Origin: Anaerolineales bacterium
Lineage (GTDB): Bacteria; Chloroflexota; Anaerolineae; Anaerolineales; UBA4823
Assembly: GCA_022865865.1 (NCBI GenBank)
Contig: JALHTN010000066.1
Coordinates: forward strand, 1 to 23,794
DNA length: 23,794 nt
Direction of reading: 5' to 3'
Shown: positions 1 to 7,826 of the stretch, in pieces
Layout of the letters: each line of letters opens with the position of its first letter
Position numbering within the stretch: position 1 is the stretch's first letter
Program-made: the position numbers and the translations under genes
Notes under the pieces: model-generated
Told to the model about the DNA's origin: nothing
Database searches by the model: none
The model's input: only the letters and a program-made list of their open reading frames with translations

Positions 1-885
1 ATTTCCCGGGATATCCGAAACCAAAACCGGACGGCCACAAGCCAACGCCTCCATCAGGGATACTGAACTGCCGTCGATATGAGATGCGCTGATGTATAAA
101 TCAGCCATTTGATAATAGCGAGGCAAATCAGATTGAGACACATGACCTGGAAGATACACCCTATCCATTACCCCACCGCTGCTAAAAATCTCTTTGAGAT
201 AGGATGCCTGGGAACCACTGCCGAGAAGTAATAATCTGAGTCCCTGATCCTGGTTTGCAGCTTTTACAAAAGCCTGGGCAAGGATATCCACCCCATAGAT
301 TGGTTCCCAGCTGCGAGTTGACAGTAAGGTAAATTGTTCCTCATCCGAGGGTGGATATTTTCCCGGATTGAATTTATCTAGATCAACTCCCCATGGAAAT
401 GTAACCATCTTTTCGGCTTGCATACCCAGGTCATGAGCTTTGTCAAATACCGTGCGGCAATCGGTGATCAATCTCATGCTGTGGCGTAAGGTGTATTGGG
501 TTGCTTTTAGCCACAACCAGCTGCGATCGGCATCCCGTAGCAAATCATAACCCCACGACATGCTTACCAAAGGTTTGAAACCAACGAGAGCTACCAGGAA
601 AGCGCACGATTGGATGGGTCCAGCATGGATCAAGTCAGGTTTGATATCCTGGATCAGCTTGCGCAATTCGATCAACAATCGGGGTGCATTTGAAACGGAG
701 AAAGAAGATCCTCCCCCAGACCAGTTGATTTTGTGAATTCCAGCGGGAAGCGGACGATCTTCGAGTTGTGCTCGGCTTCGCTCCAAACGCAGGAAATGGG
801 TTTCATAAGGAGTCTCAGCCAAGGCTGATAAAAAGCGGTGATCATGGTTTGTGTAGTCACGGGAAAAATAAATCAAGCGGGTCAC
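1..885 (-). CDS. GT4-family glycosyltransferase, C-terminus cut by window edge
   Basis: Predicted cytoplasmic glycosyltransferase of the GT-B fold, GT4 family, which would transfer a sugar from a nucleotide donor to a lipid-linked glycan. The gene starts with GTG at 885, where GTGA overlaps the neuB stop by 4 nt. No ATG start gives a better alignment, and the frame stays open to the left edge (295 codons seen; a full GT4 protein is usually 360-420). The N-terminus reads MTRLIYFSRDYTNHD, typical of the first GT-B beta strand. The visible part ends inside the C-terminal donor-binding domain: a FPWGVDLDKF-type linker, LLLLGSGSQ, then DGSSVSLMEALACGRPV, which is the E-x7-E region. It is the last gene of the visible transcription unit. 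The acceptor and donor sugar cannot be read from the sequence. Confidence 0.88.
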   Translation of the reverse strand, partial: MTRLIYFSRDYTNHDHRFLSALAETPYETHFLRLERSRAQLEDRPLPAGIHKINWSGGGSSFSVSNAPRLLIELRKLIQDIKPDLIHAGPIQSCAFLVALVGFKPLVSMSWGYDLLRDADRSWLWLKATQYTLRHSMRLITDCRTVFDKAHDLGMQAEKMVTFPWGVDLDKFNPGKYPPSDEEQFTLLSTRSWEPIYGVDILAQAFVKAANQDQGLRLLLLGSGSQASYLKEIFSSGGVMDRVYLPGHVSQSDLPRYYQMADLYISASHIDGSSVSLMEALACGRPVLVSDIPGN

Positions 886-1970
886 AGAAAGATTGTCTTC
901 TCCTGTTCACCCAAATCTTCCCAGCGCAGTTCTTTACCAGCTGGTATAGCATCAATTGCCCGTGTACCAATCACTTGGTCAATTTCATAGGGGGGAATCG
1001 CCCCAGGAGTAGCGGGTCTTAATACTGCTATCATCTCACGAGAGAGGCTCTCACCCCTTTTTATATCTCGGTTTGCGCGCAAACAACGTCGTTGAACTAC
1101 AACAGTCTGCTCTTCATTTTCCATTACACGTTTATCCGGAGAACCCATGGCTCTTTCAAGCTCTCGAGTTCGATCGACCATCTCCCGCCAGGTTTCAGGG
1201 GTCATCGAGAAAGGATGATCGGGTCCGATGCGCGCATTGTCATCGGTAAAGTGCTTTTCAATGACCCTGGCACCCAAAGCAACTGCGCCTAAGACAGTCG
1301 CAGGACCAAGAGTATGGTCTGAGAGTCCAAGGATCAGGTCCGGGAACATGGTGCGGTATGAATTAAGAACCCGTAAATTGATGTGATCATAGTTTTCCAG
1401 GCTGGCAGTGTAATTTGTGTTGCACTGCATTAATACCAATTGAGGATTAATCGCCAGGGTGGTGTGCACCGCGCGTTGAACATCACCGATATCAGACGCA
1501 CCGGTAGCCAGGAGCACTGGTTTTCCTTTCCTGGCTATATGCTCTATTGCCTCTAACCAGGTGATATCTCCTGAGCCTACTTTAAAGGCTGGCACGTAAG
1601 GATCGAGCATATCTATAGCCTCAAAATCATAAGGAGAAGAAAAGTAATCGATGCCAACTTTATCGCACTCCTCTTTAAGGACAGGCGTCCATTCAAATGG
1701 AATCGATGCATCATGATAGATCTCAAAGACACTCTTCTTCCAAGTGGATTGGTGAGAAACTTGTGATCCCAGCGCTTGAAATCCGTAATCTGAAACGATC
1801 TCAGCTGCTCGAAAATTCTGGAATTTTGCAGCTGCTGCGCCTGCTTCTTGAGCCAAACGAATCAGCATCTTGGCGCGCTCTAAATCTCCATCATGGTTCG
1901 CGGATATGTCTGCAATAAAATAGGTTGGTTGGTTCTCACCGATTGAATTCGAACCAATTCGGATTTCCAT
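882..1970 (-). CDS. neuB: NeuB-family nonulosonic acid synthase (sialate/legionaminate/pseudaminate synthase-like, SpsE type)
   Basis: Family enzymes condense phosphoenolpyruvate with a 6-carbon amino sugar (ManNAc or a diacetamido sugar) to give a nonulosonic acid. The protein has 362 residues, the usual length. A TIM-barrel NeuB domain spans about residues 15-280, with ANHDGDLERA (24-33), AAAAKFQ (45-51), SSPYDFEAID and EKHFTDD...GPDHPFSMTP (238-258). A C-terminal SAF/antifreeze-like domain follows (about 290-355, RRCLRANRDIKRGE to IPAGKELRWEDL). The usual IAEIG-NH-G motif reads IADISANHDG, an E-to-D change at residue 21. I recall this form from a recognisable subgroup of NeuB-like proteins. 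The start has a good ribosome site (AGGAG). The rmlD-like and pseB-like genes upstream suggest a nonulosonate pathway, but the exact product (Leg, Pse or Neu5Ac) cannot be decided. Confidence 0.88.
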   Translation of the reverse strand: MEIRIGSNSIGENQPTYFIADISANHDGDLERAKMLIRLAQEAGAAAAKFQNFRAAEIVSDYGFQALGSQVSHQSTWKKSVFEIYHDASIPFEWTPVLKEECDKVGIDYFSSPYDFEAIDMLDPYVPAFKVGSGDITWLEAIEHIARKGKPVLLATGASDIGDVQRAVHTTLAINPQLVLMQCNTNYTASLENYDHINLRVLNSYRTMFPDLILGLSDHTLGPATVLGAVALGARVIEKHFTDDNARIGPDHPFSMTPETWREMVDRTRELERAMGSPDKRVMENEEQTVVVQRRCLRANRDIKRGESLSREMIAVLRPATPGAIPPYEIDQVIGTRAIDAIPAGKELRWEDLGEQEKTIFL

Positions 1971-1992
1971 ATTTCACTCCTAGTCCAGGCTA

Positions 1993-2907
1993 TCAAACTC
2001 GCATCTTCTGGATGAATTCCGGGTAACCACTGAGATATTGCTGGTGAAAGCGTTCAAGACAAGTCTGCAAATCAGGGGGTGATTCACCGAGTTCTCTTGC
2101 CAGTTTGTCAGATTTAAGGGTCAGCATAAGAGACCGAGCTGCAGCAAAATCAGTATCAGAAATTGATGTTGGTTTGATAAGAGATTGATCATATCCAAAC
2201 AAGCGAGCTAGCTGAACACCGAAATCGTATTTGCTGGCACAATCCCTTGCAACGACATGGTAAAGACCTTGAAGACCCTGCCCAAGCATCTCCAGCAAAA
2301 GGTTCGCCAAATCATTGACCAATAACGGGCAAAAATACACATCTGTAAAACCAGAGATTTGATTTTGAGCCGCAAGATTATTTAGAAACCACTCAGCTAA
2401 ACTACGCTGTCCACTCAAACTCCAACCAAAGAGATTGACCCTGGCGACTATTGCCTGGGGATTCGCCGCCGATACTGCCTCTTCACCCAAAAGTTTCGTT
2501 CTGGCATAAGTGCTAAGGGGGTTGGGTTTGTCCGTTTCTGTGTACTCACCGCCCTTGCCATCAAACACAGCATCTGTTGAAATGTGAACCAGGCGCGCTC
2601 CGCCCTTGGCGACATACTGAGCCAGTTTTTCAGGCAATTCTATATTCAGTTTTTTCGCCAGGGCCGGTTTGGCCTCACAGGCATCGAGGTTCGCTAATGC
2701 CGCACAGTTGATCACCCAATCTGGTTGGCTCGCTTCAAACAAATCTTCAAGAGAGCCGGGTCGGGTTAGATCTGATTGAATTACTGTGAATGGTGCATTT
2801 CTAATTTCATTCCTGTTGACACTACCGAAAACCTCATGCTCGCGGCTGGCTTCAAGAGCCAGGTTGAGACCGAGCAAACCACTGGCTCCGGTAACCAGCA
2901 GGCGCAT
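1993..2907 (-). CDS. RmlD-like SDR (dTDP-4-dehydrorhamnose reductase family sugar-nucleotide reductase)
   Basis: Extended short-chain dehydrogenase of the RmlD/sugar-nucleotide-binding family, which reduces 4-keto sugar nucleotides with NAD(P)H. It has 304 residues, as expected. The cofactor motif TGASGLLG lies at residues 6-13, ISTDAVFDG at 109-117 and the catalytic Y-x3-K as YARTK at 134-138. No RmlA, B or C homologue is visible, so dTDP-rhamnose synthesis is not the obvious role. It sits between pseB-like and neuB-like genes, 74 nt after the former and 22 nt before the latter. Two roles fit: reduction of a PseB product towards a UDP-L-deoxyaminosugar (an RmlD homologue, WbvR, does this in the known UDP-L-QuiNAc pathway), or a step for the nonulosonate precursor. 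The ribosome site is poor: GAGG lies about 13 nt before ATG. Confidence 0.82.
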   Translation of the reverse strand: MRLLVTGASGLLGLNLALEASREHEVFGSVNRNEIRNAPFTVIQSDLTRPGSLEDLFEASQPDWVINCAALANLDACEAKPALAKKLNIELPEKLAQYVAKGGARLVHISTDAVFDGKGGEYTETDKPNPLSTYARTKLLGEEAVSAANPQAIVARVNLFGWSLSGQRSLAEWFLNNLAAQNQISGFTDVYFCPLLVNDLANLLLEMLGQGLQGLYHVVARDCASKYDFGVQLARLFGYDQSLIKPTSISDTDFAAARSLMLTLKSDKLARELGESPPDLQTCLERFHQQYLSGYPEFIQKMRV

Positions 2908-2981
2908 CCTAAATAATCGACCTCATATTATTATGCGCGCTCCAGTTACCGATGAACAAACACCAGATCCCATTCTTCCGT

Positions 2982-3989
2982 TCAAACGATTGGCCTCTCG
3001 ATGAATTCCGCTTCAATTGGGGCAACGATTTCTCGAATTTGATCGAGCGTTAACCATTCCTCATTGCTGTCACTGGAATATCGAAATCCATCAGGTAATG
3101 GCTGGCCAATATCTTGCCAGCCATGTCCAAACCACAATGCTTCAGACGGCTGAACTACATACATTTCCTCTAATTCAACCGTCGCCCGCGCTTCATCTTC
3201 ATGAATTAATACCTCATGCAGCTTTTCTCCCGGACGGATACCAATCTCCTCAAAATCCGCATCCGGTGCGATCACCCTGGCTATATCAACGACTTTCATG
3301 CTGGGAATCTTTGGTACGAATACCTCACCACCCTGCATTTGTTCAATACATCGAATAACAAACTTTACTCCCTGGTCCAGAGTGAGCCAGAAGCGAGTCA
3401 TTCTTTCATCTGTTAGGGTAAGTTTCTTCTGATCCCTTTGCATTATGAAGACAGGTATGACACTGCCGCGGCTGCCGACAACATTTCCATAACGAACGCA
3501 GCTGTAGCGGGTAGCTGTTCCTCCAGCATAAGCATTGCTCTGGACAAATAATTTTTCAGCAGCCAGCTTTGTCGCCCCATAGAGATTAATTGGATTGACA
3601 GCTTTATCGGTGCTGAGTGCCATAACTTTGCTTACCCCAGCGTCCAGGGCAGATTCGATCACATTGCTGCTCCCTAAGATGTTTGTTTTGATCGCTTCCA
3701 TGGGATTGTATTCACATGCCGGTACCTGCTTGAGTGCAGCGGCATGTACCACGATATCAACTCCCTGCATGGCACGGTGCAGCCGGCCCAAATCCCGAAC
3801 ATCTCCAATAAAATACCGCAGATCAACATGATCAAAACCGCTGATCCTCATCTCATGCTGCTTCAATTCATCACGGCTGAAGATGATCAGCTTGGCAGGT
3901 TTATAGTCCCGAAGCATGATCTCTACAAATTTTCTACCGAATGAGCCGGTACCACCGGTCACAAGAACAATTTGATTTGTCCAATCCAT
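2982..3989 (-). CDS. pseB: PseB/FlaA1-like UDP-GlcNAc 4,6-dehydratase (5-inverting)
   Basis: Predicted soluble dehydratase that converts UDP-GlcNAc into UDP-2-acetamido-2,6-dideoxy-L-arabino-hexos-4-ulose. This is the first step towards pseudaminic acid, and also towards UDP-L-FucNAc or UDP-L-QuiNAc (FnlA/CapE/WbjB). The protein has 335 residues from the chosen start. TGGTGSFG is at residues 11-18, followed by the family signatures FSRDELKQ, ALKQVPACEYNP and STDKAVNPINLYGATK, giving D128, K129, Y137 and K141, the expected catalytic set. I prefer ATG at 3989 over ATG at 4001, because GGAG (3996-3999) sits 6 nt before it while the upstream ATG has no Shine-Dalgarno, and because family members start close to the cofactor motif. 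The gene follows the methyltransferase closely. Confidence 0.92.
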   Translation of the reverse strand: MDWTNQIVLVTGGTGSFGRKFVEIMLRDYKPAKLIIFSRDELKQHEMRISGFDHVDLRYFIGDVRDLGRLHRAMQGVDIVVHAAALKQVPACEYNPMEAIKTNILGSSNVIESALDAGVSKVMALSTDKAVNPINLYGATKLAAEKLFVQSNAYAGGTATRYSCVRYGNVVGSRGSVIPVFIMQRDQKKLTLTDERMTRFWLTLDQGVKFVIRCIEQMQGGEVFVPKIPSMKVVDIARVIAPDADFEEIGIRPGEKLHEVLIHEDEARATVELEEMYVVQPSEALWFGHGWQDIGQPLPDGFRYSSDSNEEWLTLDQIREIVAPIEAEFIERPIV

Positions 3990-3995
3990 CAAAGA

Positions 3996-3999
3996 CTCC
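3996..3999 (-). promoter_or_regulatory. Ribosome binding site deciding the pseB start
   Basis: GGAG lies 6 nt upstream of the ATG at 3987-3989. It lies inside the alternative longer reading frame that begins with ATG at 4001, which itself has no purine-rich site upstream. This favours the shorter protein. Confidence 0.6.
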
Positions 4000-4012
4000 A
4001 TTTAACCACTGA

Positions 4013-4882
4013 TCAACTCTTCTTGAGAACGATAAGTGGGTATAACCCGTTTTCTCCCATATATTCTGGGAAACGCTCTTCTAGCCGGTAAAGCTGGCGT
4101 AAGAGCCACCGTCCTCCAAGATGCGGATGTATATATGCCTTCAGGAACCGAACACTTACAGTTCGCCAGACATAAATTTCGAGTTGGATTAGCCTGCCGA
4201 CTTCCATCTTAAGCCAATTGGCATTTTGCTTGTTGACAAATGTGCTCACCGTACTTGTCCTGGGAGCAGCAGGACCCTGAGATTTGTTGCTCAGTCGCCG
4301 GGTGATTCTTCTTTTCGTCCTGCGACCCCATTTGATGGGAGCGACGAAGAAATCGCTGATGGATGAGCTCTCCCATCCATTCACAACCACAGCACTTCTC
4401 GACTCACCTAGCACGCGGAATAACTCCAGGAATGCACGCTGATGTTCACTCGAAGGAAGGTGGTGGATGGTATGCAGAGAGACCACACCATCAAATGCTT
4501 GATCAGCAAACGGTAGATTGGCTACATCTGCGACTACAAACAGTCCTTGTCCATCATCTTTCCGGTCTCCAATTCGCTGGCGTGCCTCTTTCAAAGCCAC
4601 GATCGAAATATCTGCACAAACGCGGGCTTGATACCCTTTTGAGTAATCCAGGTATTCCGGATACTGGATCGGACCAGAACCAGCGTCCAGGAAATATTTA
4701 CCCTCAGGTTTCAGATGGCGCCTTACTCGCAAGTGGCAGTTATGGATATACTCCTGTGAAACAGGTCTTAAATCCTCGAAGCGAGCGTTCTGATAGACGC
4801 CCTCGCCGACTTCCTGCCAACCAACCTGATCATAGAATTGGCGCACCTGCTGTTTTACTTGAAAATCAGAAGATGTTTCCAT
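4013..4882 (-). CDS. Class I SAM-dependent methyltransferase
   Basis: Predicted cytoplasmic methyltransferase of 289 residues. After an N-terminal helical region, motif I is LDAGSGP (residues 65-71). A strand with an acidic residue follows (CADIS), then the ADVANLPFADQAFDGVVS segment typical of Methyltransf_11/25 folds, and HTIHHLP. About 100 residues beyond the core (from FFVAPIKWGRRTKRR onward) form a basic, lineage-specific tail. The gene begins 7 nt after the Capsule_synth-like gene and is followed at once by pseB. In ABC-exported polysaccharides, methylation of the non-reducing end can stop chain growth and be read by the Wzt C-terminal domain; since wzt is two genes upstream, that role is plausible here. 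The substrate is not shown by the sequence; small-molecule or sugar-nucleotide methylation is equally possible. Confidence 0.82.
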   Translation of the reverse strand: METSSDFQVKQQVRQFYDQVGWQEVGEGVYQNARFEDLRPVSQEYIHNCHLRVRRHLKPEGKYFLDAGSGPIQYPEYLDYSKGYQARVCADISIVALKEARQRIGDRKDDGQGLFVVADVANLPFADQAFDGVVSLHTIHHLPSSEHQRAFLELFRVLGESRSAVVVNGWESSSISDFFVAPIKWGRRTKRRITRRLSNKSQGPAAPRTSTVSTFVNKQNANWLKMEVGRLIQLEIYVWRTVSVRFLKAYIHPHLGGRWLLRQLYRLEERFPEYMGENGLYPLIVLKKS

Positions 4883-4889
4883 AAGCTAC

Positions 4890-6485
4890 TTATTTTAACC
4901 AATCGATTGGTTCTCCGACCAGATATCGGAGGGTGTTTCTATATTCAACCAATCCAGATTTGCTCATTACGTTCTCCATAGATGTATTATCGATATCTTC
5001 CCATAAGTGGAGTAAATGCCAGGGGAAAGGTTGCGGGTACTCAAAAAAGAAGCGGTAAGCATATTCCCAAGCTAGATTGATCTCTCGCTTTGAGAGCTGG
5101 CTTATCCCGGTTTCAGAAATAAAATCCGTTAACATTTCAAAAAAATCGGCCCAAGAGTTGGGATCCAGCGTAAATCCTTTATTCCGATAATGCGTTTGAC
5201 CGATCACAATCACAGGAACACCGCTCATCGCCATTTCCATTCCAACTGTTGTCGTGTAAACCAAGCCGAGGTCGGCGATTTCAATCAAATCATATGTGTT
5301 GATTTCCGCATCAGCTGATATTAGATGGATGTTTTCCGGAATGCCTGTTTGGAATGTCTTGTGAACGATGTCCGCTACCGATGGACCTTTGGTAACTAGT
5401 TCACCTGGATGGATACGGACAACCAATTGAGCATCTGAATGATGGGCAAAATACTCGATGGTCCTTTGCAGCCATTCAGTCATGCTGTCGCTGAAAATCT
5501 GTCTTCCGAGCGTAAGGCTATCACCGATCACATTGGTAGCCAGCAATATTACTGGTCTGCTATCCAGTCCGAGCATGGACCTGACCTGTTCTCCACCAGC
5601 TGTCGGCACTCCCTGCCATTGGCGAGAGAAATTACTCCACAAACTAGCTTTCTGCCGGGATGAATAGAGGTCCCTAACTCGATCTAACTCCGCTGCAGGA
5701 ATAGCAAGTCCCTTCCTGGAGTCCCACAGATTGTCTGTCCTTTGATGCATCACTTCTGAATTTTGAGCCAACCAAATCCTATTCCTCTGCTCGCCAAACT
5801 CATAGGTGACTGTAGGAAGACCAAAGTAGCTGGCAACCTGGAAAACACTGCCAAATTCTAAAATACTCCCGTTGGGAATTATGACCACATCCGGTGGAGA
5901 AGATTTCAGCCACTGCAATGCAGCAGCAGCTGCTGCATTGTTCCTTTCCTGTCGCAAGGACAATATTGGGCTATTCAAAGGGACATCTTCCATCTGCATG
6001 ATGTATTGGGTATCGCGTAACGATACTTGATCGATGATCTCTCGCAAATCGAAAGGGATGTTAATTTCTTCTACGCCACGATCCAGGAAAGCTTCGAATT
6101 GAACCAAAGATTTCGCATCCGCTAACACATTTTGAGCATAAATATTTTGCCGGCGAAGATCAAATTTATTGATCGGCTCACTGGAATTGCTGTATGGAAG
6201 ATAGGCTAGTGTGACTGAATGCCCTTGAGCAGCCAAAGCTAAACCCAAAACTGTTCCGTGGGCTATCCAAAAATGGAGGGTAGCGAATATGAACACATTT
6301 TTCCCTGATTGGCTACCCCGATTCGCGGCTGTGGCTTGTTCAACCAGAGTCGGGAGTCGTTTCTGAAGTTCATCCAATTTAAACCCAGTCCTGGGTGGTT
6401 TCCCACCCTGACGCAAATGCCAGTAAACCTCTGCAGTTAATGGCATTTCTCCCAGAATTTTTTTCGCTGTGGTCTTGGTGATCAT
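4890..6485 (-). CDS. Capsule_synth/KpsS-like GT-B protein, capsular polysaccharide synthesis
   Basis: Large cytoplasmic protein of 531 residues. The N-terminal half has a Rossmann-like start (GKNVFIFATLHFWIAHGTVLGLALA) and IIPNGSILEFGSV. The C-terminal half has VVRIHPGE, then DLIEIADLGLVYTTTVGMEM and SGVPVIVIGQTHYRNKGFT. This order (R-x-HP, then a serine/threonine loop before E and G-x-PV) is the pattern of the capsule polysaccharide biosynthesis family and of CDP-glycerol-type GT-B transferases. It may add a sugar or a Kdo-like linker; the exact reaction is unknown. I chose ATG at 6485 because ATGA overlaps the wzt stop and a GAGG site precedes it. An in-frame ATG 60 nt upstream lies inside wzt and adds a sequence without family character. 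It is transcribed directly after the ABC exporter, which suggests a role in the same capsule. Confidence 0.75.
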   Translation of the reverse strand: MITKTTAKKILGEMPLTAEVYWHLRQGGKPPRTGFKLDELQKRLPTLVEQATAANRGSQSGKNVFIFATLHFWIAHGTVLGLALAAQGHSVTLAYLPYSNSSEPINKFDLRRQNIYAQNVLADAKSLVQFEAFLDRGVEEINIPFDLREIIDQVSLRDTQYIMQMEDVPLNSPILSLRQERNNAAAAAALQWLKSSPPDVVIIPNGSILEFGSVFQVASYFGLPTVTYEFGEQRNRIWLAQNSEVMHQRTDNLWDSRKGLAIPAAELDRVRDLYSSRQKASLWSNFSRQWQGVPTAGGEQVRSMLGLDSRPVILLATNVIGDSLTLGRQIFSDSMTEWLQRTIEYFAHHSDAQLVVRIHPGELVTKGPSVADIVHKTFQTGIPENIHLISADAEINTYDLIEIADLGLVYTTTVGMEMAMSGVPVIVIGQTHYRNKGFTLDPNSWADFFEMLTDFISETGISQLSKREINLAWEYAYRFFFEYPQPFPWHLLHLWEDIDNTSMENVMSKSGLVEYRNTLRYLVGEPIDWLK

Positions 6486-7750
6486 TGTGCCTCGATCCTC
6501 CAATCCAAAGATGGTCGAACCGGACCAAGGCGGTTTTCTGGCCACTGCATTCCAGGTGCCCCGGAAACGTCAACAGTAAAAGTCAGGGCTTGTTCGTCTT
6601 GGAAATAGCGCTTGACTCGGAAGGAGCTGGCATTTATCCCAAGAACGTAGCGTCCTTCATTAAGAAAATTAGCCGGGAGCGTACAGGCACTGATGAAATG
6701 CCCCTCGGGGCGAACACTGAAGCGCTCATACATTTCTGGTTGATCGGTGTCAAAGGAGGTGAAAACATATTCACCTCGAGTAGTCATCAGGTACAAACCA
6801 ACTCGCAAACCAGTGATGGGTGAGTCCAGCTGATATTCGACTTTAATGGTTATTGGCTCAGTCGATCGAACCGTATCGATAATTTTTCCATTCTGGTCAC
6901 ACAAACGCAGCGCGATCGGTCGAAATGGGCTGGCGTTCTCCGGAATTTCATCCGCTTCCCACAAGCGCTGTCCTGTTTGAGCGTAACCCGTTGACATATA
7001 ATAATCCACTGCTTCCTGGGTTGGGGCTCTCAAAACCAGGTTACCTTTGTCCAGCAATATTGCCTCTTCGGTCAGCCTTAAAATTGCAGACATATTATGG
7101 CTTACAAAGAGCACCGTGCGGCCTTGCTTGGCTACATCACTCATTTTCCCCAGACACCGGCGTTGGAATTCGGCATCGCCAACAGCCAGCACTTCATCAA
7201 CAACCAAAATATCCGGCTCAAGGTGAGCTGCGACGGCAAAAGCTAGTCTGAGATACATACCGCTTGAATATCGTTTGACCGGGGTATCAATAAACTGCTC
7301 GATTTCAGCAAATGAGACAATCTGATCAAATTTCGCATCAATCTCGGTTTTGTTCATCCCTAAAATGGCGCCGTTAAGGAAAATGTTTTCTCTTCCAGTC
7401 AGTTCAGGATGAAATCCTGTTCCAACTTCTAACAATGATCCAACTTGACCGCGAATCTCCGCAAACCCTTCACTGGGTTCTGTAACCCGGGAAAGGATCT
7501 TCAACAAGGTGCTCTTCCCTGCCCCATTGCGTCCAATCACGCCCAACACTTTTCCTTTTTGAACATCAAAGGAAATATTACGTAAAGCCCAGATCTTACC
7601 GCACTCCTCATCATTCTTCCTGCGCTTCAATCTGGCTGGCAGATTAATCGATTCAACCAGGGACTCACGCAGCGTGCGGTACCGCGTTGGAGATAACCCA
7701 ATGCGATATTGTTTTCCTAATTGCTCTACTTTAATCGCTAAATCACTCAT
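6482..7750 (-). CDS. wzt: Wzt-type polysaccharide ABC transporter ATPase with C-terminal carbohydrate-recognition domain
   Basis: ATP-binding subunit of an O-antigen/teichoic-acid type exporter, 422 residues from the chosen start. Walker A GRNGAGKST is at about 73-81, the signature YSSGM at 161-165, Walker B ILVVDE at 181-186 and the switch histidine in VSHN at about 218. Residues 260-422 form a second, beta-rich domain of the Wzt_C type (SPITGLRVGLYLMTTRGEYVF region), which in E. coli O8/O9a binds the modified end of the polysaccharide. The start at 7750 (MSDLAIKVEQ) matches the family. An in-frame ATG at 7792 lies within a perfect hairpin and would add 14 unrelated residues. It follows wzm by 76 nt and overlaps the next gene by 4 nt. 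Confidence 0.93.
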   Translation of the reverse strand: MSDLAIKVEQLGKQYRIGLSPTRYRTLRESLVESINLPARLKRRKNDEECGKIWALRNISFDVQKGKVLGVIGRNGAGKSTLLKILSRVTEPSEGFAEIRGQVGSLLEVGTGFHPELTGRENIFLNGAILGMNKTEIDAKFDQIVSFAEIEQFIDTPVKRYSSGMYLRLAFAVAAHLEPDILVVDEVLAVGDAEFQRRCLGKMSDVAKQGRTVLFVSHNMSAILRLTEEAILLDKGNLVLRAPTQEAVDYYMSTGYAQTGQRLWEADEIPENASPFRPIALRLCDQNGKIIDTVRSTEPITIKVEYQLDSPITGLRVGLYLMTTRGEYVFTSFDTDQPEMYERFSVRPEGHFISACTLPANFLNEGRYVLGINASSFRVKRYFQDEQALTFTVDVSGAPGMQWPENRLGPVRPSLDWRIEAQ

Positions 7751-7772
7751 AATTCTTAGAAACCCGGATAGT

Positions 7773-7794
7773 GGATGAAGGATCCTCTTCATCC
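7773..7794 (-). repeat. Perfect 8-bp inverted repeat (hairpin) between wzm and wzt
   Basis: Arms GGATGAAG (7773-7780) and CTTCATCC (7787-7794) are perfectly complementary around a 6-nt loop. No T-run follows in the direction of transcription, so it is not a standard terminator. It lies in the 76-nt gap before wzt and could stabilise the mRNA end or affect wzt translation; the function is inferred only. Confidence 0.5.
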
Positions 7795-7826
7795 AGAACG
7801 ATCACTGCCATCTCACGTGATTCAAA

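Noticed and set aside
4363..4884. Long plus-strand reading frame (173 codons) opposite the methyltransferase gene
   Set aside because: It is antisense to a gene with clear methyltransferase motifs, has no recognisable domain and no ribosome site, and all convincing genes lie on the other strand.
6486..6545. Upstream ATG for the Capsule_synth-like gene
   Set aside because: It lies within the wzt coding region; the start at 6485 overlaps the wzt stop as ATGA and has a GAGG site.
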